A stretch of DNA of 64,000 bases from NCBI GenBank assembly GCA_019421015.1, contig JAHZGC010000010.1, forward strand, positions 58,600-122,599. Direction: 5' to 3'. Below the pieces are notes generated by a model. It saw only the letters and a list, made by a program, of their open reading frames with translations, did no database searches and was not told the DNA's origin. The DNA is from Coriobacteriaceae bacterium. Lineage in GTDB: Bacteria; Actinomycetota; Coriobacteriia; Coriobacteriales; UMGS124. The position numbers and the translations under genes were made by a program. Shown here piece by piece: positions 26,248-34,999 of this stretch (positions are counted from its first letter, which is position 1; each line of letters starts with the position of its first letter).

Positions 26248-28026
26248 ATGGCTTCTGCTCATGATCGGAGGCTGGAGTCCGAGTCTACCGGCCACGTTGG
26301 TGTTTTTAAGCGGTTCCTCTCCTACTACGGTCCCCAGAAGCACCTCTTCTGGGCCGACATGGCCTGCGCACTCATAGTGGCCGCCATCGACCTGGCGTTC
26401 CCCCAGATTTTGCGCTCGCTGACCAACGGGTTGTTCGTGGGGCCCTCGGCCCAGATCTACCACGCGCTGTTCATCCTGCTCGTGGGTCTGGTCGCCATGT
26501 ACGCCATACGGTATTTCTGCCGCTACTTCGTGTGCTCTTGGGGGCACATCATGGGCGTGCGCATGGAGAGCCGCATGCGCCAGGATCTCTTTGACCAATA
26601 CGAGCGCTTCTCGTTCAGCTGGTACGACCGCGTCAAGACCGGCGACATGATGAGCCGCGTGGTCAACGACCTGTTCGACATCAGCGAGGCCGCCCACCAC
26701 GGGCCCGAGAACATCGTGATCAGCTCCATCGAGATCGTGGGGATGCTTGTGATCATGCTCACGATTAACGTGCCCCTGGCCTTGGCCATCGCGGGGGTCA
26801 CGGCGCTCGCGGTGCTGTACCTTGTGGTCAAAAACCGCACCCTGCAGGAGACCTTTCGCGACAACCGCCTTAAGATCAGCGGCGTGAACTCCCAGCTCGA
26901 GGACTCGCTCCAGGGCATGCGCGTGGTCAAGTCGTTTGCAGCCGAGGACTACGAGCGCAGCCGCTTTGCCGCCTCCAACGACGCCTATCTTGCCTCCAAG
27001 AGCCGAACCTACCGCGCTATGGGCACCTTTGTGGCCATGAGCTCCACGCTTTCGGGCATGCTTTACACGGTGGTCATCGTGCTCGGCGGCTACCTCGTGG
27101 CCCGTGGGGACCTGGCGGTGGGCGACCTGGCTATCTTTGCCCTGTACATCGGTATCCTGGCCACCCCCATTGAGACCCTGATCAACTTTACCGAGACATT
27201 CCAGAAGGCGGCTGCCGGCTTCAGGCGGTTCTGCGAGATCCTCGACACCAAGCCCGACGTGGAGGACAGGCCCGGTGCGCCCGCGTTGGTCGTGACCGAG
27301 GGCCGCATCGACTTTGACGACGTGTGTTTTAGCTACGACGGGCAGACCGACGTCATCGACCACTTGAGCCTTGCGGTGGAGCCGGGCACCACGGTGGCGC
27401 TCGTGGGGCCTTCAGGCGGCGGTAAGACCACCACCTGCTCCTTGGTGCCCCGCTTCTACGACGTGCGTTCGGGCGCGGTGCGCATCGACGGGATCGATGT
27501 GCGCGACGTCACCATGGACAGCCTGCGACGCAACATCGGTATCGTGCAGCAGGACGTGTATCTCTTTGACGGCACCATTGGCGAGAACATCGCCTACGGA
27601 AGCCCCGACGCCACCCTCGACCAGATTGTCGAGGCCGCCAAGGAGGCCAACATCCACGATTTCGTCTGCACGCTGCCCCTTGGCTACGACACCCCCGTGG
27701 GCGAGCACGGCGCCCGCCTGTCGGGCGGCCAGAAGCAGCGCATCTCCATCGCCCGCGTGTTTCTCAAAAACCCGCCCATCATCATCCTCGACGAGGCCAC
27801 GAGCGCCCTCGACAACGAGAGTGAACGCGCCGTGCAGGCGTCTCTGGGCCGTCTGGCCGAGGGGCGCACGGTGCTTGTGATTGCCCACCGGCTCTCGACC
27901 ATCCAGAACGCCGACGTCATCGTGGCCATGGAGGGAGGCCGGGTGGCCGAGATGGGCACCCATGAGGAGCTGCTGAAGAGGGAGGGGATCTACCGCAAAT
28001 ACTACCGCATGCAGTTCGGCGGCTGA
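26248..28026 (+). CDS. ABC exporter, fused membrane and ATPase domains
   Basis: 592 residues, the length of a half-transporter that dimerises. Six membrane helices fill residues about 30-320. The ATPase has Walker A GPSGGGKTTT (about 387), the signature LSGGQKQRISIARV (about 490) and Walker B IIILDEATSALD (about 511), followed by the H-loop VIAHRLSTI. This layout is typical of MsbA/LmrA-type multidrug or lipid exporters; the substrate is unknown. It stands alone in its transcription unit. Confidence 0.9.
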   Translation: MASAHDRRLESESTGHVGVFKRFLSYYGPQKHLFWADMACALIVAAIDLAFPQILRSLTNGLFVGPSAQIYHALFILLVGLVAMYAIRYFCRYFVCSWGHIMGVRMESRMRQDLFDQYERFSFSWYDRVKTGDMMSRVVNDLFDISEAAHHGPENIVISSIEIVGMLVIMLTINVPLALAIAGVTALAVLYLVVKNRTLQETFRDNRLKISGVNSQLEDSLQGMRVVKSFAAEDYERSRFAASNDAYLASKSRTYRAMGTFVAMSSTLSGMLYTVVIVLGGYLVARGDLAVGDLAIFALYIGILATPIETLINFTETFQKAAAGFRRFCEILDTKPDVEDRPGAPALVVTEGRIDFDDVCFSYDGQTDVIDHLSLAVEPGTTVALVGPSGGGKTTTCSLVPRFYDVRSGAVRIDGIDVRDVTMDSLRRNIGIVQQDVYLFDGTIGENIAYGSPDATLDQIVEAAKEANIHDFVCTLPLGYDTPVGEHGARLSGGQKQRISIARVFLKNPPIIILDEATSALDNESERAVQASLGRLAEGRTVLVIAHRLSTIQNADVIVAMEGGRVAEMGTHEELLKREGIYRKYYRMQFGG

Positions 28027-28176
28027 CACAAGGCGCGCCATCTGCTGCGTTGGTGCCGGGCGTGGGATTTTGTGAGATATGTGCACGCGCGGTGAACGAA
28101 CGCTGCGGATGGGTGCGGCTCGCCGCTTTACGGGGGCGCTTGTCGAGTGACGAATGCGCAGATGAGCGCGGTGCCC

Positions 28177-28182
28177 TATAGT
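28177..28182 (+). promoter_or_regulatory. -10 element upstream of the small membrane protein gene
   Basis: TATAGT lies 49 bp before the ATG at 28231. No clear -35 is visible. Confidence 0.4.
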
Positions 28183-28230
28183 GGCGGGTGTACCCAAAGA
28201 CGACAGTTGTTTCGCACGAAAGCAGGAACC

Positions 28231-28971
28231 ATGCCCATCTCGACCGACGCCCGCGCCACCGAACCTTTGACCTCGCAGCCCGAGGGCCAGGGGGAACCCC
28301 AGCAGCCAACGTCGGGTCGCACGCTCGCCGATGAGGAGGTTGCCCGCGTGGCGGCCAAACGGGCTTCGGGAAACGTCCTCGACCCCATAGCCCTCAACGA
28401 TCCGGTGGGCCAGTCGGTGGAGAAGGTCATCCTGCGCGTGGGTGTCACGGTGATCGTGGTGCTTGTGGTAGGTATCCTGCTTGCCCAGGTGGCGTGCAAG
28501 GGGATTCAGAACTGGGGCATCCCCGACTTTACCAAAGGGGTCAGCAACGCGACCGTCGAGCGTGCCTTGAGCCACGGTGTGAGCTGGGGCGGCGACGTGG
28601 TGCGCTTCCCCGAAGCCGACATGGCCACGTTCGACGCGAGCGACGGTTCGGTGACCGTGGTCGTGACCAACGGCACGGCGCGCAACTTTGAGCAGCTGGT
28701 CTCGACCTCGCAGTCGCAGGCCATGGCGCTGGCGTTGAGCCTGTTCCAGAGCGAAGAGGTCCAGAAGGTGACCTATCTGGTAGAGGGGCCGGCCGACCCG
28801 GAGACGGGCGCCTACTCGACGGCCGCGGGCAACGAGCCGGCTGGGCAGCTCACTATCGAGTGGGCGCGCGACCCCGAGAGCATCGAGACGTTCACCTGCA
28901 CGATCACCGGTTACGAGCCGGTCGAGAACTCGGTCAAGACCGCGGTTGAGTCGGAGTCAGGAAAGGCATAG
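28231..28971 (+). CDS. Hypothetical protein with one membrane anchor
   Basis: 246 residues from the ATG behind AGGA. A polar N-terminus (about 65 residues) precedes one strong hydrophobic helix (VTVIVVLVVGILLAQVAC, about 72-90). The rest is a soluble domain rich in Thr, Val and Ser, probably outside the cell, containing GSVTVVVTNGTARNFEQLV and QSQAMALALSLFQSEEVQKV. I do not recognise the domain. The C-terminus is acidic. It has its own promoter-like and terminator-like sites, so it is a single-gene unit. Confidence 0.8.
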   Translation: MPISTDARATEPLTSQPEGQGEPQQPTSGRTLADEEVARVAAKRASGNVLDPIALNDPVGQSVEKVILRVGVTVIVVLVVGILLAQVACKGIQNWGIPDFTKGVSNATVERALSHGVSWGGDVVRFPEADMATFDASDGSVTVVVTNGTARNFEQLVSTSQSQAMALALSLFQSEEVQKVTYLVEGPADPETGAYSTAAGNEPAGQLTIEWARDPESIETFTCTITGYEPVENSVKTAVESESGKA

Positions 28972-29019
28972 CGGCATAGGGGTCGGCACCCGGCGGGGGT
29001 ACCTGGAATAGGCCAAGCA

Positions 29020-29059
29020 AAGGCGGAGAAACCCTGGGAGAGCCGGGCTTCTCCGCCTT
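29020..29059. terminator. Bidirectional terminator between convergent genes
   Basis: AAGGCGGAGAA pairs perfectly with TTCTCCGCCTT around an 18-nt loop. It separates the hypothetical membrane gene (plus) from pyridoxal kinase (minus). Confidence 0.85.
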
Positions 29060-29092
29060 GTGTATGCAAAAGAGGCTTGCGTGGGGGCCGGC

Positions 29093-29965
29093 TTACTTGA
29101 GCAGCGCCGCGACCTCGCCGAGGCAGGGCTCGAACGACACGCCGCGCTCCTCATAGTTGGGCTGCTGGCGGGTGATCTTCATGGCGTCGCGCACAAAGTC
29201 GCCGGCAAAGCGGGCGGCGTCGACGATGCCTTTGTCGCAGTAGACGGCCGCCGTGAGGGCCGAGCAGAACAGGTCGCCCGTGCCGTGGAGCATGTAGGGG
29301 AGCTTCTCGTGGGCGAGCTCCACCGTGGGGGTCTCGGGTGCGCCCACGTAGTTGCGCAGCTGGCCGTCTTCGCGGTCGATGCCCTTGAGCACCACATGCT
29401 TGGCGCCCATTTCGAGCAGGGAGTCCATCATGGCGTCAACATAGGCCCCGTCGACGTTTTGCCCCTCGTAGGCTATGCCGGTGAGGATACTCGCCTCGGT
29501 GAGGTTGGGCGTCAGGATGTCGGCCCCGTCGACCAGCTCCTTCATGGCGGTGCAGAGCGCGTCGGTGTAGGTGGGGTACTTCTGTCCGCCGTCACCCATG
29601 ACCGGGTCTACGATGCGCAGGGCGCGGGGGTACTCGCGGTACAGGCGCTTGATGATGGCCACCTGCTCCTCGGCCCCCAAAAAGCCCGAGTACACGCCGT
29701 CGAGGTCCACGCCCTCCTGTTGCCACGCGTCGAGGTAGGCGGAGAGGATCTCGGTGGTGTCGTGCATGGTGAACACGGGATACTTGGTATGGGCCGAGAA
29801 GAGTGCCGTGGGCACGGGGCACACGTCGCAGCCGGCGGCCGAAAGCACGGGGATGGCCACGGTGAGCGAGCACTTACCGTAGCCGCACATGTCGTGCACG
29901 GCGGCGATGCGGGGGATGTAGCCCTCGGGGCGGTGGTAGAGGGGGGTGTTGGCGGCGGTGGTCAT
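29093..29965 (-). CDS. pdxY: Pyridoxal/pyridoxamine kinase
   Basis: 290 residues from the ATG behind AAAGGAG. It phosphorylates vitamin B6 vitamers to make PLP. Visible motifs are AAVHDMCGYGKCSLTVAIPVLSAAG (start, resembling HD..G.GRCSL), VDPVMGDGG, LTPNLTEASILTG and the catalytic HGTGDLFCSAL (GTGD). It is a ribokinase-fold protein of the PdxY/PdxK type. The promoter region upstream contains TATACA on the minus strand near 30070. Confidence 0.9.
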   Translation of the reverse strand: MTTAANTPLYHRPEGYIPRIAAVHDMCGYGKCSLTVAIPVLSAAGCDVCPVPTALFSAHTKYPVFTMHDTTEILSAYLDAWQQEGVDLDGVYSGFLGAEEQVAIIKRLYREYPRALRIVDPVMGDGGQKYPTYTDALCTAMKELVDGADILTPNLTEASILTGIAYEGQNVDGAYVDAMMDSLLEMGAKHVVLKGIDREDGQLRNYVGAPETPTVELAHEKLPYMLHGTGDLFCSALTAAVYCDKGIVDAARFAGDFVRDAMKITRQQPNYEERGVSFEPCLGEVAALLK

Positions 29966-30188
29966 GGGGACTCCTTTGAGGTGGGCCGATCGAGGCGGTT
30001 GGTTGATACCGCAGAATGGGGCCCGATAATCGTAGCGCTCGGGGAACCGAATTGCTTCCGCGCGGATTGTATACATAAATGGGCGACGGGGCGGGGCTGT
30101 GCATAAGCCGCCCGTCGCTCGGCCGGATGCCCATCAGGGGGCGGAGGCGAAATTCTGCCGAAGGGTGGGCGGCCTACACCCCCAGACT

Positions 30189-30345
30189 AAGCCTCGTGCT
30201 TGCGGGTGACCACGCCTACGACTGCCGCAACGGTGAGCACGCACGCCCCGAGGGCCGCCACCAGGATTCCGCGCGGGCACGGAGGGCACGTCGTTCGCGG
30301 TGGCGGCAACGGGTCCGGCTGCTGGTTCCGGCGACTCTCGCACGG
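30189..30345 (-). pseudogene. 3' remnant of a surface-protein gene (C-terminal membrane anchor)
   Basis: On the minus strand a Pro/Ala-rich linker (ESPEPAAGPVAATANDVPSVPA) is followed, after a one-base frame shift, by GILVAALGACVLTVAAVVG, a membrane helix, then VVTRKHEA and a stop. Hydrophobic helix plus basic tail is the usual end of a wall-anchored or membrane-anchored surface protein. The 5' part is missing because damaged IS30 sequence starts at about 30345. The frame shift makes this a non-functional remnant. Confidence 0.55.
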
Positions 30346-31230
30346 TCAGTGAGGCAGTCGCGGCCATCGCCGCCGTCGTCGGCTTCGACCGCTCGTCGGT
30401 GACCCGGGAGGTCGGCAGGCACCGCGGGGAGGACGGCCCCTGCGACCCCTGCGCGGCGCAGCGCGCCGCCGAGGCGGCCGCCCTGCGGCCCAAGGCCCGC
30501 AAGGTCGACGACCCCCGGGTCAGGGCCCACGTGGTCGCCGGGCTCGCGAGGGGCCGGTCGCCCGAGCAGGTCTCGGGCAGGATGCGGGAGGACTTCCCGG
30601 GCGAGGAGGGGATGCGCGTGAGCCACGAGGCCGTCCACCGGGCGCTCTACGCGCAGGGGAAGGGCTCGCTGCGCCAGGAGCTCGAGGTCGAGAAGGCCCT
30701 GCGCTCGGGGCGCCGGGCCCGCGCGCCCCGCTCGGCGCTGCCGCCCCGCGGCGGCCGCGGCTGGGCGGGGGGCTGCGAGATCTCGCTGCGCCCCGCCGGG
30801 GCGGACGGCCGGGCGGTGCCCGGCCACCGGGAGGGGGACCTGGTGGTGGGGTCGGACGGGCGCAGCTGCCTGGCGACGCTCGTCGAGAGGTCGTCCAGGC
30901 TGTCCCTGGTGTCGCGCCTGGAGGCCCGCGCCAGCCAGGCGGTCGCCTCGCGCCCGGCGGAGATGGTCGCGGCCGTCCCCGCGGCGCTGGCGAGGACGCC
31001 GACCTGGGACCAGGGCTGCGAGATGGCCGCCCACCGCTCCTTCGCGGAGGCCACGGGCGTCAAGGCGTGCTTCTGCGACCCGCACTCCCCCTGGCAGCGG
31101 GGCGCCAACGAGAACACCAACGGGCTCCTGCGCCAGCACTTCCCCAAGGGGACCGACTTCACCGAGGTCACCGACGAGGAAGACCCTCGGCTGGGAGACG
31201 CCGGCGGAGGCCTATGCGGAGCTGCTGGCA
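30342..31230 (+). pseudogene. IS30-family transposase, truncated and frameshifted
   Basis: The plus-strand reading shows the IS30 helix-turn-helix remnant (VGFDRSSVTREVGRH), GHREGDLVVG (first catalytic Asp region), WDQGCEMAAHRSF, then FCDPHSPWQRGANENTNGLLR (the D and E region). The N-terminal 30-50 residues are missing. Near 31177 the frame shifts and part of the ELNxRPR region is lost; the true C-terminus KTLGWETPAEAYAELLAEVS resumes in another frame and stops at 31230. Third positions are almost all G/C, as in dnaB. No intact terminal inverted repeats are visible. It cannot move by itself. Confidence 0.8.
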
Positions 31231-31422
31231 GAGGTGTCATAGAGGCAAGGTGAGTTCACCGCTTGAATCCGCCCCCGATTGGTCGAGAAAGTCGCGATCC
31301 TGTCCGTAGGGGCGCGTCGCGAATGCGGGCACCCTCCGTTTGCCAGTCTTGGGACGTCCCCGCTGGTCCTCGATGGGCTTGCGTCGCAGGCAACACGCTC
31401 TGCGCTTGCCCGCCCGCGCCTC

Positions 31423-31862
31423 CTACGCGCAGCACTCCCACACCAGCTCGGGGCGCCGCAGCGCCAGCGCGGTCGCCTGCACGCGCTTGCCGTCGGTCTG
31501 CGCGAGCCCCTCCTGCGCCAGACGCTCCAGAGCGTGGCGCACCTGCGGCGCAGGCGTCCCAAGGACCTCCTCGAGCTCGAACGCGGCGGCCAGCTGCAGG
31601 CGCAGCGCAAGGCGGCGCAGCTGATCGGCGGCGGGGTCGAGCTGCACGGGGTCCACCGTGATCGCCTCGAAGGAGCCGGCGCCTTCGAGGTAACGCCCGA
31701 TGTCGGGCGTGTTGCGGTAGCAGAACCCGTCGACCTGCGATTGGGCGGCCGCGCCAAAGCCTATGCGCTCCGCGCCCTCGCACTCTTGCACAAAGAAGCG
31801 GCACTCCTTGCCGGGGCGGGCAAAGCGGTTGGCGCCGTACAGGGCGAACCCGCGAGAAGCCG
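31423..31862 (-). pseudogene. C-terminal fragment of a HemW-like radical-SAM gene
   Basis: On the minus strand the frame reads FALYGANRFARPGKECRFF, then AERIGFGAAAQSQVDG, then YRNTPDIGRYLEGAG, and ends in a HemN_C-like winged domain before ECCA and stop. These are the second-half signatures of HemW (FARPG, GFGAAAHS, NTPDI.RYL). The radical-SAM half with the CxxxCxxC cluster is absent; further upstream (31863-32013) no coherent coding remains. It is a leftover of a deleted gene. The intact radical-SAM enzyme at 39510 is only distantly similar. Confidence 0.65.
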
Positions 31863-32013
31863 GCCCCTGGCGGTGGCGCGATGGGCGACGGCGGCGTCCG
31901 GGGGAAGCCCCGGTGGGAGGGCCGGAGATCCTGCCGGCCGCCGCCCCATGCGCGCGTTGATGCTAGCGGTGTTGGCCGGAGGGGTGCCAGACCGGTCAAC
32001 ACCTTGTGCGCAC

Positions 32014-33021
32014 TTACACGCCCTTGGCGGCGTTCTTGCCGGCGAGCCAGCCGTGGGTCTGGGCCATGCCGATGGAGTTGCCGGCCATGGGGGTCACGTA
32101 CTCCAGGCCGTAGCGGTTGCCCAGGCAGTTGCCGCAGGTGTAGAGGCCCTTGATTGGGTCCTTCTTCACGCCGTTGCGCGCAACGCGGAACTCGTCGTCG
32201 GCGATGACGCCGGCCAGGGTCACCAGGCCCAGCGAGGGCCTGCTGTCGAGGGCGCGCGACCCGCCGTAGTAGGGCGGCTCGTCGATGGGGAACATGAACT
32301 TCTTCTCCTTGCCGTAGTCCACGTCGCCCTCTTCGGAGTAGCACATCTCGTTGTAGCGCTCGATGGAGGCCAGGAAGTTGTCGAGCGCCTCGCCCTCGTA
32401 GCCCAGGAAGCTGCCCAGCTCCTCAAGCGTCTCGGCGGCGAAGACGGTGCTCTGGCGGTACATGGACTCGGCGACCGAGATGCCGTTCATGACCGAGCCC
32501 TCGGGGTTGCCGATCTCCAGGGCGTCGAAGGTCTTGAGCATGTTCTCGTACATCTCTTTCCAACCGAAGTTGGGCGCGCCGTGGTCCAGACCGCCCACGT
32601 AGAGCTGCTCAAGCACCTTGGAGTCGGTCACGAAGCAGCCCATGGTGGGCTCGTTGCGCAGCATCACGCCGTTGGCGGTGGCGGTGCCGGCCTCGTTGTA
32701 GAAGCGCAGGCCGTCGGCGTTGAGCTGCAGGAACGTGCCCGCGCCCCAGGGGCCGCTGGGGCCGGCCTTCTTGCCCATGCAGCCGCGCGGCGTGGCCTCC
32801 ATCATGGCGCCGGCCCAGCACATCATCTTGTGGCCGCTGCCGTCGCGGGTGGTGATGGCCTCCCAGTCCTCGGGGGTCATGTCGTTGCGCTCGGCCCACT
32901 CCATGTACTCGTTCAGCAGGCTCCAGCACATCTGGGGGTTGCCCTTGAAGTCGCCGGCGGCCACCACGACGCCGCTGTTGGCCAGGAACTTCTTGTAGCT
33001 GCCGGGGTTGTTGACGTCCTG
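32014..33021 (-). pseudogene. FAD-dependent reductase, C-terminal part only
   Basis: About 336 residues of the C-terminal portion of a fumarate-reductase-like FAD protein: GVVVAAGDFKGNPQMC, then DGLRFYNEAGTATANG, ending in YTCGNCLGNRYGLEYVTPMAGNSIGMAQTHGWLAGKN (given here by its CGNCLGN and GNSIGMA parts). The Tat signal and the FAD GxGxxG domain are gone. Coding stops abruptly at about 33021 (VNNPGSYKK), where the opposite strand becomes the 3' end of a LuxR gene. A single deletion across a divergent pair explains this. Confidence 0.85.
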
Positions 33022-33180
33022 TTCCTGGCGCGCGGCCGCACGGCCGTCTATATGGCCGAGGAGCTCGACCTGTCTCCCCACACGGTGCGCGCCTACATCA
33101 AAAACGTGTACAAGAAGCTCGGCGTCGACGGCAAGGAGGGTGTCATGAGCTTCATGGATGATCGGCTGGGCGGCCGGTAG
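33022..33180 (+). pseudogene. LuxR-type regulator, last about 50 residues only
   Basis: The plus strand reads VLFLARGRTAVYMAEELDL, then SPHTVRAYIKNVYKKLGV and stops at GGR. This is the recognition part of a LuxR/FixJ helix-turn-helix. There is no start or upstream domain, because the sequence switches to the FAD-reductase fragment at about 33022. It is the partner remnant of that gene. Confidence 0.85.
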
Positions 33181-33246
33181 GCGGTCTGCGGGGCGCGGCA
33201 TGGCAAGCGGCCGGACCAGGCGGAGATGTCTCTGCCTGCGTCGCTA

Positions 33247-33302
33247 TGTCAAGAATCCTTGACAACTGCTCTTTCAAGCAAAATATCTGCTATTCTTGAC
33301 AA
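33247..33302 (+). promoter_or_regulatory. hipBA promoter/operator with TCAAG/CTTGA sites
   Basis: TGTCAAG-AATC-CTTGACA (33247-33264) is a perfect palindrome. TCAAG (33274-33278) and CTTGA (33295-33299) make a second, wider-spaced pair. TTGACA hexamers at 33259-33264 and 33296-33301 overlap these sites; the first could pair with TATCTG at 33284. HipB-type antitoxins repress such promoters by binding multiple palindromic operators. Confidence 0.65.
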
Positions 33303-33354
33303 AACGTGCTAGTAGAGGAGCCAACAGAGTGGCCAACGGGGGCAGGAGACCGTC

Positions 33355-33627
33355 ATGAGCTGGACCAACTCGTACTCCCTCGAGCAGACGGGGGCGTTTC
33401 TCAAACAGGTCCGCAAGGAGAAGGGCTACACGCAGCAGGAGTTTGCCGATCTCATCGGTGTCTCGCACGCCACGCTGTCGGCGCTCGAGAACGGCGGTGG
33501 CGTCTCGGCCCAGACCCTCGAGAAAGCCTGGCAGTACCTGGGCCTGCGGCTTGTTCTGGTTCCCAAAAGCGCCCAGGTACGCGTTGTCGAAGAGGGTCAG
33601 GAAGGGTGGGACCCCTATGGCTGGTAG
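33355..33627 (+). CDS. hipB: HipB-like antitoxin / transcriptional repressor
   Basis: 90 residues. A Cro/CI-type helix-turn-helix fills residues about 12-70: LKQVRKEKGYTQQEFADLIG, then VSHATLSALENGG. The C-terminal tail (about 70-90) is short, acidic and ends in WDPYGW. HipB binds HipA, neutralises it and represses the operon. Its stop overlaps the hipA start by 11 bp (ATGGCTGGTAG), which implies coupled translation. RBS GGGGGCAGGAG. Confidence 0.85.
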   Translation: MSWTNSYSLEQTGAFLKQVRKEKGYTQQEFADLIGVSHATLSALENGGGVSAQTLEKAWQYLGLRLVLVPKSAQVRVVEEGQEGWDPYGW

Positions 33628-34900
33628 CAACCGCGGCAACCTGGTTGTGGGGCTGAACGGCCGCAGGGTCGCGCTGCTTCGCCGTGTGCCAAACGGTGCG
33701 CGGCTGACCTACGAGCCCGATGTGGTCACGCATCTTGGAGGTGCCCCCTTGCTCTCTACGGCGCTCCCCGTGCGGGCCCAGGAGTTCGACGCGGGCCTGA
33801 CGGCGGCGTGGTTTCGGGGGCTTCTCCCCGAAGACGCCCGGCTCGAGCAGGTCAAAGCGTTCTACAGCATAACGGGTGACTACCTCGATGTGCTCGAGCA
33901 GATTGGTTGGGAGTGCGCCGGGGCCGTCGAGGTTATGGCCGAAAGCCAGTGGGAGAAACGCGAGGAGGAGCCGCCCGATTACGAGGAGCTGGAGCCAGAA
34001 GGTCTTGCCCGGAGGCTGTGTGCCCTTCCCGCGCACCCCTATGACGATGAGCGCAGTATGAGGATGTCGCTGGGAGGTTTTCAGAGCAAGCTGTGCGTGT
34101 ATGGCGACCCGTTGGGTGCGGAGCCCCACGTGGCGGCGAGCGGTTTTGCGCTGCCCCTGGCTGGTGCTCCTTCGACACATATTCTCAAGCCCGAGCCAAG
34201 GCGGTTCGCCGGCCTTGCCGAGAGCGAGGCCTGGGCTATGCGGGTGGCCGGTGCGGTGACCCCGACGGCGCGCGTGGCGCTGCTTGACCTCGAGGGTGCC
34301 CCGCCGACGCTTTGCATCGAGCGATTCGATCGGGCGAGAGGACAGGGGCGGGTCGCGCGGCTGCATCAAGAAGACTGCGCGCAGGCGCTGGGTATCGAGC
34401 CGGAGCGTAAATATGCCTCGCAGGGGTCCCCCAAGAAGGGAGATCCTTCCTTTAAGCGCATCGCCGCGCTGCTCGGGCGCTACGCCACGGACGCAGAGGC
34501 AGAGACGTGGAAGCTCTTTGACCAGATGGCGGTCAACGTGTCGTTGGGCAACACCGACGCTCATGCAAAGAACTACTCCCTGCTGCACCCTACTGTTTCG
34601 ACGGTGGCGCTTGCTCCCTTGTACGACGTGGTTCCTGCGCGTGAGGTGACGCCTGACGTGCGGGCCATGGGCATGAGGGTCGCCAACCAGATTACGCTTG
34701 AACGGGTGGGGTGCAAGGAGCTTCTGGACGAGGGTGCCAGCTGGGGGCTTTCTCGTCCGCAGATGGAGGACCGGCTCGAACCCCTAATGGAGGGCCTGCT
34801 GCGGGCGATGGGGCGGGTACGCGATGTCTTTCCGACAGCTGCGGGTCGTCACGAAGCGTTGGCGCGTGAACGGATCGCACGCATCCTCGGTTCAGGGTGA
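33617..34900 (+). CDS. hipA: HipA-type Ser/Thr kinase toxin
   Basis: 427 residues, typical HipA length (about 440). N-subdomain: VVGLNGRRVALLRR. Kinase motifs: SLGGFQSKLCVYGD (the P-loop-like SLxGxQxK), HILKPEP, LCIERFDR, HQEDCAQALGI, and the catalytic NTDAHAKNYSLL (about 310-321) followed by APLYDVVPA. HipA kinases phosphorylate aminoacyl-tRNA synthetases (GltX in E. coli) to stall translation and promote persistence. All main motifs are present, so it should be active. It lies in decayed accessory DNA; the TA pair itself looks intact. Confidence 0.88.
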   Translation: MAGSNRGNLVVGLNGRRVALLRRVPNGARLTYEPDVVTHLGGAPLLSTALPVRAQEFDAGLTAAWFRGLLPEDARLEQVKAFYSITGDYLDVLEQIGWECAGAVEVMAESQWEKREEEPPDYEELEPEGLARRLCALPAHPYDDERSMRMSLGGFQSKLCVYGDPLGAEPHVAASGFALPLAGAPSTHILKPEPRRFAGLAESEAWAMRVAGAVTPTARVALLDLEGAPPTLCIERFDRARGQGRVARLHQEDCAQALGIEPERKYASQGSPKKGDPSFKRIAALLGRYATDAEAETWKLFDQMAVNVSLGNTDAHAKNYSLLHPTVSTVALAPLYDVVPAREVTPDVRAMGMRVANQITLERVGCKELLDEGASWGLSRPQMEDRLEPLMEGLLRAMGRVRDVFPTAAGRHEALARERIARILGSG

Positions 34901-34999
34901 CCAAGGCGCCCCATAGGCGCGGTAAACGACGACTGCGGTGCAAGCATGACCTGCCCCACCAACGACGGGTACCAGGTGCACGGCGGCCAGTACAAAAAC

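Noticed and set aside
30342..31230. Complete IS30 element
   Set aside because: The transposase lacks its N-terminus, has a 3' frame shift, and no terminal inverted repeats were found.
31284..31306. AAAGTCGCGATCCTGTCC, resembling the end of the 222-bp element
   Set aside because: It lacks the full core and the other three motifs; probably chance.
31279..33180. 633-codon plus-strand ORF
   Set aside because: It is antisense to the HemW-like and FAD reductase fragments, with skewed composition; only its last 50 codons (LuxR remnant) are real.
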